A stretch of 64,000 nt of DNA, taken from the NCBI RefSeq assembly GCF_030272615.1, contig NC_081406.1, positions 113,865,783 through 113,929,782 of the forward strand, read 5' to 3'. Positions 58,702 through 64,000 of the stretch are shown in pieces (positions within the stretch are counted from its first letter, which is position 1; every line of letters begins with the position of its first letter). A program made the position numbers and the translations under genes. A model generated the notes under the pieces. The model searched no databases and was not told where the DNA came from. It saw nothing but the letters and a program-made list of their open reading frames with translations. The DNA comes from Cryptomeria japonica. Lineage: Eukaryota; Streptophyta; Pinopsida; Cupressales; Cupressaceae.

Positions 58702-60103
58702 AATAAGGATCCAGTCAACTACTGAGAGGGGGGCCAGGGTGAATCAGTAGATAGAAAAAATGATAATAAACTTTCACCAATCTCAGAATCAACCTCTCAA
58801 AGTAAACTTAGAACTGACAAGTTAAACCACTGAATTATAAATGCAATATCACTGTCAGAATAAACCGGTTGACTATTACAACAGATTAACAGTAAACAAA
58901 TTGAAACTCATAAACATCCAAATACTTTTACTGACATAAGTAAAACTTCATTTCATATTGCTACTAGTTATCATTACTTATCAAAGTGGATTAAGTAGTT
59001 AAGCAAATAAACCATAGAAAAAATAACCACAAAAACATTCACCACTTGACACAATATTTTGACGTGGAAACCCAAGTGGGAAAAACCACAGTGAGATGAG
59101 ACTCACAAGATAACTATCTAAACTCTTTTGAAGTTCGCCCTGTTAGGAGCCAAGCCTGTTAAAGCTTTACAAAAAGTCTTGTGAAGAACAAATATTGTTA
59201 GGGACCACCTAGTTAAGGGATTGACTATAATGCCTTGTTAGAAGCAATACCTTGTGAGGAGTAGCCTCAATAGAGTATTTGAAATCTAGGCTAATGGACC
59301 ACCTGGTTAGAGGATTTAACTAACACCAAGCTTGCTAGAGCTTACTCAGCTAGGGGATTTCAAAAACTACTATAATTGTTATAAAATAATAGGAGTTTTC
59401 TAATCTATTTGAATAGCACTACACTTTCTTGTTCAGATCCTTTTCATGCTCCTATCTTCCTTTCACACAAACTATAGATACACAATTTGGTTCGGTAACC
59501 ACACACTCAACTAAAACTTTGCAAACTTTGAAACAAAACAACTTATCGACCTTATAAACAAATCAATAGGTCAGTAATACAACAAAAACCTAATTCTCTC
59601 ATAGAGATTACAAACAAGTCGATTCAAGTATGACCGTTGGATTACATAATAATCTTTGAACATTATTCAAGAAAGCCTCAACCGCTCCTTGATCACCACA
59701 TCATCAAACTCACTAACTCATCACATGCTTTGCATTACATGCAATATACTTGCTCATTCCCTAGATAGAAACCATTATCTCAATGTGCAGAAAACACTTT
59801 GAAACTCTCTTCATACAATATGCATACATGTCATAATCATTATCGCGCATCATCAGATCATAAACCAATACAACCAATTCAATTGGTTAGGGTTTATCAA
59901 ATCAACATGTAGGGTTTACCAGTTCAACTCTCTAATACTTAGCAATACTGGTTCACTCCATAGACTTACCTATCGGTTATAGTATCCTTCACTAGCTCTT
60001 CCTGTCGGTTACATAAAAACATTATAACAATATCTTTACTGGTTAATTGACATCAATGACAACATAACATTTCATTAATAAAATCTTCATACAAATTCCA
60101 ACA
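58702..60103 (-). repeat. 3' LTR of L
   Basis: About 1.4 kb. The right end ccaaca is fixed by the purine tract; the left end is decayed (ataaggatcc where TGTTAGG is expected), so the start is approximate. Confidence 0.8.
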
Positions 60104-60120
60104 ATCTCCCCCTTTGGCAT
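60104..60120 (-). promoter_or_regulatory. Polypurine tract of L
   Basis: On the minus strand GCCAAAGGGGGAGAT before TGTTGG; identical to that of P. Confidence 0.88.
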
Positions 60121-60486
60121 TGATGGCAATACAAATATCAATACCATTGATTGATGTGATTGTGAATAGGAATCCTGCTTTACATTTTACCATGTACTCT
60201 TCTTCTCATCAGCTTGTCTTCAATTTATCTTCAGCTACAAGCCAGTTGTAGATCTTCTCTCTGTCAAACAAAGATTCTTCTCCCACATAATCACATATTT
60301 CTTCTCCCCCTTTGACAACAATGCCTAATTGAAAGTAAAACATGCAATGTAAAACTTCACTGTTCATCATCAACAACCTGGAACTTTGTGCTCCCCCTGT
60401 GGAATAACTCCACTCCATATCAATCCTATTATAAAATTTTGCAAGTAGCTCTAGGACCCATGTACTCTACATCATGCTCAATTCAC

Positions 60487-61224
60487 CTAATGAAGGGGTA
60501 CAACCCCTTGTTGACTTCTAAGATACTCAAAAGTAGTCTTAGCTAGAGGTTTAGTAAAGATATCTACAAGCTTCTCCTTGGTAGAAACATGCTCCAAGAT
60601 CACATATTTAATCTTCACTTTTTCCCTCAAGAAATGATACTTCAATTCAATATGCTTGGTTCGTGTGTGCAAAACAGTGTTGGAAATATTTATGGCAGTG
60701 GTATTGTCACATAATATCCTTACAGGTTCTGTAAACTTCATCTTGAAATCTTCTAAAATGTGCCTCATTTAGATAGCTTGGGTACAATTCATATAAGCTG
60801 CAACATACTCAGCTTAAACAGTAGACTGCGAAATACAACTCTGCTTCTTGGTACTCCATGAAACAAGTCTTCCTCTAAGAAATAATGCTCCACCGATTGT
60901 GATTTTCCTATCATCAACATTACCTACCCAATCTACATCTATGTACACCTTCAAGCCAAAGTTTCCTTCATATGGATACCATAATCCATAGTCAATAGTG
61001 CCTTTCAAATATCTGAATATTCTCTTGGTTTCTATCAAATGTGTTTCCTTCGAATTCGTCTAAAATCTAGCAACTAGAGAAACTGCACGAGCTATATCCA
61101 ATTTGCTGTGATCAACATAGTGCGATTTTCCAAACATTGACATTTACTCCTTTTCATCAACAAATGTGGCCTCATATTTCTTAGACAACTTATTGTTTAT
61201 GGTGAAAGTGGATAACAACAATAT
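60487..61224 (-). pseudogene. Copia RT end and RNase H (L)
   Basis: Fragment of about 245 codons in one frame with stops. From the right: NNKLSKKYEATFVDEKE, FGKSHYVDHSKLDIARAVS, the ETKRIFRYLKGTIDYGLWY block, IDVDWVGNVDDRK with an RNase H Asp, STVxAEYVAAYMNCTQA with a stop inside the SxAEAEY motif, CDNTTAINISNTVLHTRTKH and the EQLVDIFTKPL-like end. It matches P 17079-17900 closely in order. Confidence 0.9.
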
Positions 61225-62009
61225 TGAAAGACTAAATGAATTCAACCACAAAACCCTAGCCTAACAATCAATAAAGATCCACCATAACATATGAAGATTA
61301 CCTAAGACAATGCAAATCAAATAAAATCACAAAGATTATACCATCACATGTCCAATAGGGTTTGAATCTCCATTCTTCCTATCTCCATTGATCTTGCTTG
61401 ATATATTTTCTCTTAGATTTTATATGTGCACAAGAGCTCAACAAAGAATGAAAAATGTAGTTGCAAGTAGGCTTGATCAAATATGAAAGTTCAAAAGCCT
61501 AGAGTAGTCAGGGAGATAGAATGATTCATTGAATAGAATCATTACTTGATTAGGGTTGATAATGAAGGAAGCATCTCCTTATATAGAAGACACTATAAGA
61601 AATGGAGGGATAAGATTGAGAGGTGTAAAAGATAAATGGTCGGCTAAGATTAAAGGGTAGGTAGAGGAAATAAGAAAATAATGAGAGGGTAGGTAGTGTA
61701 GGAATTAAGAGATGAATGACATGTGTCATGGGTAGAAAAGGCTAATGAATTAATTAAATAAATAAATATTTATTTAATTAATAGAAGAAGTGGGATCAAT
61801 TAAATAAATAAGATATTTATTTAATTTTAGGAAAAGGGATAATTTAAATAAATAAATGTATTTATTTAAATGAGAAATAAGGCTAGAAGAGGATAAATGA
61901 ATTAATTAAATAAATAAAGATTTATTTAGTTAATAGAAGAATTAGGCTAAAATAATTAAATAAATAAAGATATTTATTTAATTAGATATTACAATTTTAG
62001 GTGTCTACA
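61225..62009 (-). repeat. 3' LTR of J
   Basis: About 785 bp, ending gtctaca like H, F and G, but with a different body. Many ttaattaaataaataaatat runs (61745-61985). The left end (tgaaagacta) is inferred from the loss of copia RT similarity and could be off by 30 bp. Confidence 0.75.
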
Positions 62010-62055
62010 TTTTGCCCCTCTTTGAGACAATGCAACTTGTCGCGTTGTTTCAAAG
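62010..62055 (-). other. Polypurine tract and hairpin of J
   Basis: ttttgcccct, ctttgagacaatgc (62020-62033), loop aacttgtc, gcgttgtttcaaag (62042-62055): the arms are identical to G, but the loop differs. Confidence 0.88.
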
Positions 62056-62224
62056 AAGATAAGATGAACTGATACAAAGTTGCCCCAAGATGGGAATGAT
62101 ATGCCCCCTTGAGAGATTGGATGAAAATGTCTAAAAACACCACAAACCATCTCTCGATAAGAAAGAAAGGCTAGAAAGGACTGACAAGATAGGATAGAGT
62201 GATAGTCACGGGATAAAGAAGACG

Positions 62225-62265
62225 AACTCGAGAGACTAGGGCTAGGGTAATATATAAGATAGACT
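62225..62265 (+). promoter_or_regulatory. Candidate promoter of the antisense PMD gene (J)
   Basis: CTCGAG (62227-62232) followed by TATATAAG at 62251-62258, 242 bp from the LTR edge. It parallels H (CTCGAG, then TATATAAG at 267 bp). A possible splice donor gtgagt lies near 62417 and an acceptor tgcag near 63390. Inferred only. Confidence 0.5.
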
Positions 62266-62689
62266 ACGAGGGAAAACATCCTCATTGTTATCCACACACC
62301 TAAGAGATCATAGTGCAAAGAGAGAAAAGAGCAGTTAGTAGTAAGCAGCGATGGCATTGGTGCATAGATTCGATCGCGTTCATCGATTTTAGAGGCCAGT
62401 AGATGCAGGAGAGCTAGTGAGTACCACAAAACCTCCTTGTACTTTGTTGCATTAATATTTGTCATAAATGCATGCTAGGTAGTGCAATAAATGCACTCTA
62501 GGTAGGTCTAGAAAAATGTCAAGCAGGGTAAAAATGCTAAGGCACGTCTGCATCGGTGCCACGTGCATCTATGGTTGGAAAAGTGTCTATGTTCAATGCG
62601 AGCACATCTGTGAAGTGCAGGCGGGTTTGTGCAGTATGTAAGCATGTTTGTGTCATGAATGTGTGTTTATGTCTTCAAGGTCGAATTGA

Positions 62690-63365
62690 AAGTTATGTGA
62701 TAAACATAAATTGTTGATTGGATAAGCTGCTGAGAGGATACACTCAAGCAAGTCCTCTAGGGAAGACTAGGATAACAGATAGGGCTAGGATTGACAATTC
62801 TATGATAGAACATACATTGCCAATTAGGAAACTACTCAAGAGGATACACTCAAGCAGAGGCCCTAGGATAGGATAGATCGAGGCACTTTGTGATGAATAG
62901 GGAGTACCATAGAAATTGACAATTATGTGATAGAACATACGTTGCCAATTGGATTAGGCTGGAATTGACAATTCTATGATAGAACATACGTTATCAATTG
63001 GATAAACTACTCAAGAGGATAAACACCAGAAGAGGCCCTAGGATAGGATAGATCAAGGCACTTTGTGATGAACATGGAATGCCAAAAAGAGTAGCACTTT
63101 GTGATGAATAGGGAATGCCACTAGGATAGAAAGCAACACTTTGTGATGAACAGGGAATGCTACTAGGATAAAAACAAGCAGTACTTTGTGATGAACAGGG
63201 AGTACTCAAAAGATCAGTACTTTGTGATGAATAGGGAATGCCAAAAAGTAGTACTTTGTGATGAACATGGAGTACTAAAAGATCAGCACTTTGTGATGAA
63301 CAAGGAATTCTACTAGGATAAAAAGAAACACTTTATGATGAACAAGGAATGCCACTAGGATTGAC
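62690..63365 (+). repeat. Minisatellite array between promoter and PMD gene of J
   Basis: Two interleaved units. Unit 1, gattgacaattctatgatag...ttgccaattggat, occurs about four times (62690-63005), in places with a shared actcaagaggata...ggccctaggatagga tail. Unit 2, CACTTTGTGATGAACAGGGA plus 12-25 variable bases, occurs nine times (62883-63365). Reading frames through it on either strand are repetitive and I do not call them genes. Confidence 0.88.
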
Positions 63366-63389
63366 ACAGTTGATTTGCTTGATTGCAGG

Positions 63390-64000
63390 AGGACCTACCT
63401 ATGCTGGAGTCATGGGAGAGATTCCTTTCGATTTAGAACCTATGACTAGAGTTGACATTCGAGGATAGAGTAGTAGTTCATGATATGGGCTTGCGATATA
63501 TTATGTATGTGCCTGAGTTTTGGGTGAACATGGGATTGTTGATTGCACTAGCTGAGAGATAGCACTTAGAGACTTGTACTTTTCATTTGCCGATGGGTGA
63601 TATGACAGTCACCTTAGAGGATGTATACAGGATACTGTAGTTACCGATCAATGGGTAGTTGGTTCCTTATGATCAAGATGGAGAAAGGGATGCACTGAGA
63701 CAAGTGTTTCAGGATCCAGGATTGGAGATGAGGGTTGGACATGTGACTTGGGACACCATGACACAGATAGGATTGGTGCTACCAACATTGCTGGTAGGAG
63801 TGATCAATGGGTTCCTCTATCCAGATAGGGCAACATGAGGGTTGGTTGTGGGATGGGGGAGGACTCTGGAGAGGGATACACCTAGGCTTAGGAGACAGCT
63901 GAGGGATATTGAGTGGGATAGGGATCGAGCTATTCAGTGCTATAAAGAGGCTAAGACAACACTGAGGGAAGGGAGCCATGCAGCAAAGGACACAGGAGCT
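63390..64000 (+). pseudogene. Plant mobile domain (PMD) gene, antisense in J, partial
   Basis: After the acceptor-like tgcag, FDLEPMTRVD, then one base of frame change near 63465 and a long frame with four TAG or TGA stops: MGLRYIMYVPEFWVNMGLL, ETCTFHLPMGDMTVTLEDVY and LPING-LVPYD, the PMD signature (compare TFHLPIGEVIVTL in H). GLVLPTLLVGVINGFLYPD follows. The sequence then passes directly to a charged helix (LRRQLRDIEWDRDRAIQCYK) of coiled-coil type, so the middle of the domain, with the YxPYRVARQ block seen in H, is absent. The 3' end is outside the window. Confidence 0.78.

Larger units (their letters stand above)
58702..61224 (-). mobile_element. Ty1/copia element L, 3' part
   Basis: Minus-strand copia: 3' LTR, purine tract and the RNase H/RT end, cut at about 61224 by gypsy J. 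Its LTR family is close to P and A. It lies in the protease-RT region of gypsy K. Confidence 0.85.
61225..64000 (-). mobile_element. Ty3/gypsy element J with antisense PMD gene, 3' part
   Basis: 3' end of a minus-strand gypsy element: 3' LTR to 62009, purine tract and hairpin, then a 3' region carrying a PMD gene on the plus strand that continues to the window edge. Pol lies outside. It cuts copia L. Confidence 0.82.

Noticed and set aside
62994-63209. Minus-strand open frame rich in PCSSQS repeats in J
   Set aside because: It merely translates the TTTGTGATGAACA minisatellite; unit lengths vary without keeping frame, and no start context or homology is visible.
62882-63365. CRISPR-like appearance of the repeat-spacer array
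   Set aside because: Spacers are short, variable in length and themselves repetitive; context is a plant retrotransposon. It is a minisatellite.

Overview
The window reads as plant nuclear heterochromatin made almost wholly of old, nested LTR retrotransposons. I found no host gene, tRNA, rRNA or CRISPR array. The size of the LTRs, the initiator-Met primer sites of the Ty1/copia copies, Tat-like Ty3/gypsy elements with long 3' regions, and heavy stop-codon decay suggest a gymnosperm, probably a conifer; that is inference.

Layout. A copia element (A, minus) enters from the left and ends at 2470. From 2471 to 53468 lies one old minus-strand Ty3/gypsy element, M, broken by later insertions: copia B (3966-10487, plus), the large Ty3/gypsy element H (12319-51076, minus, perfect gatgg target duplication) and a solo copia LTR Q (51405-53017). 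H is itself interrupted by copia P (15317-22713) and by a composite of another gypsy family, F/G (24033-47010, duplication gatac/gatag in the H integrase). F/G contains, inside its 3' LTR, a three-LTR copia composite E (25224-35277, perfect gcaaa duplication) that traps a piece of yet another gypsy element, Z. F/G also holds an inverted LTR, S, and a pol-less derivative, G. To the right, gypsy K (53469-58701, plus), copia L (58702-61224, minus) and gypsy J (61225 to the window end, minus) cut into one another. The deepest path is six levels: M, H, F, E1, Z, E2.

Most notable content. (1) H and J each carry, between pol and the 3' LTR and on the opposite strand, a plant-mobile-domain (PMD) gene preceded by its own TATA-like box at nearly the same distance from the LTR. 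(2) G has no pol; it carries one long decayed reading frame of about 933 codons that I do not recognise, while sharing LTR and 3' region with F. (3) A 14-bp-stem, 8-nt-loop hairpin sits exactly 10 nt from the LTR, abutting the polypurine tract, in four gypsy copies (F, G, Z, J), with a weaker form in H. (4) Two composites with three LTRs but correct outer target duplications point to nested same-family insertion followed by LTR-LTR recombination.

No element here looks able to move by itself: every pol is interrupted by stops, frameshifts or insertions. E2 is the best preserved (full length, one frameshift, a few stops).
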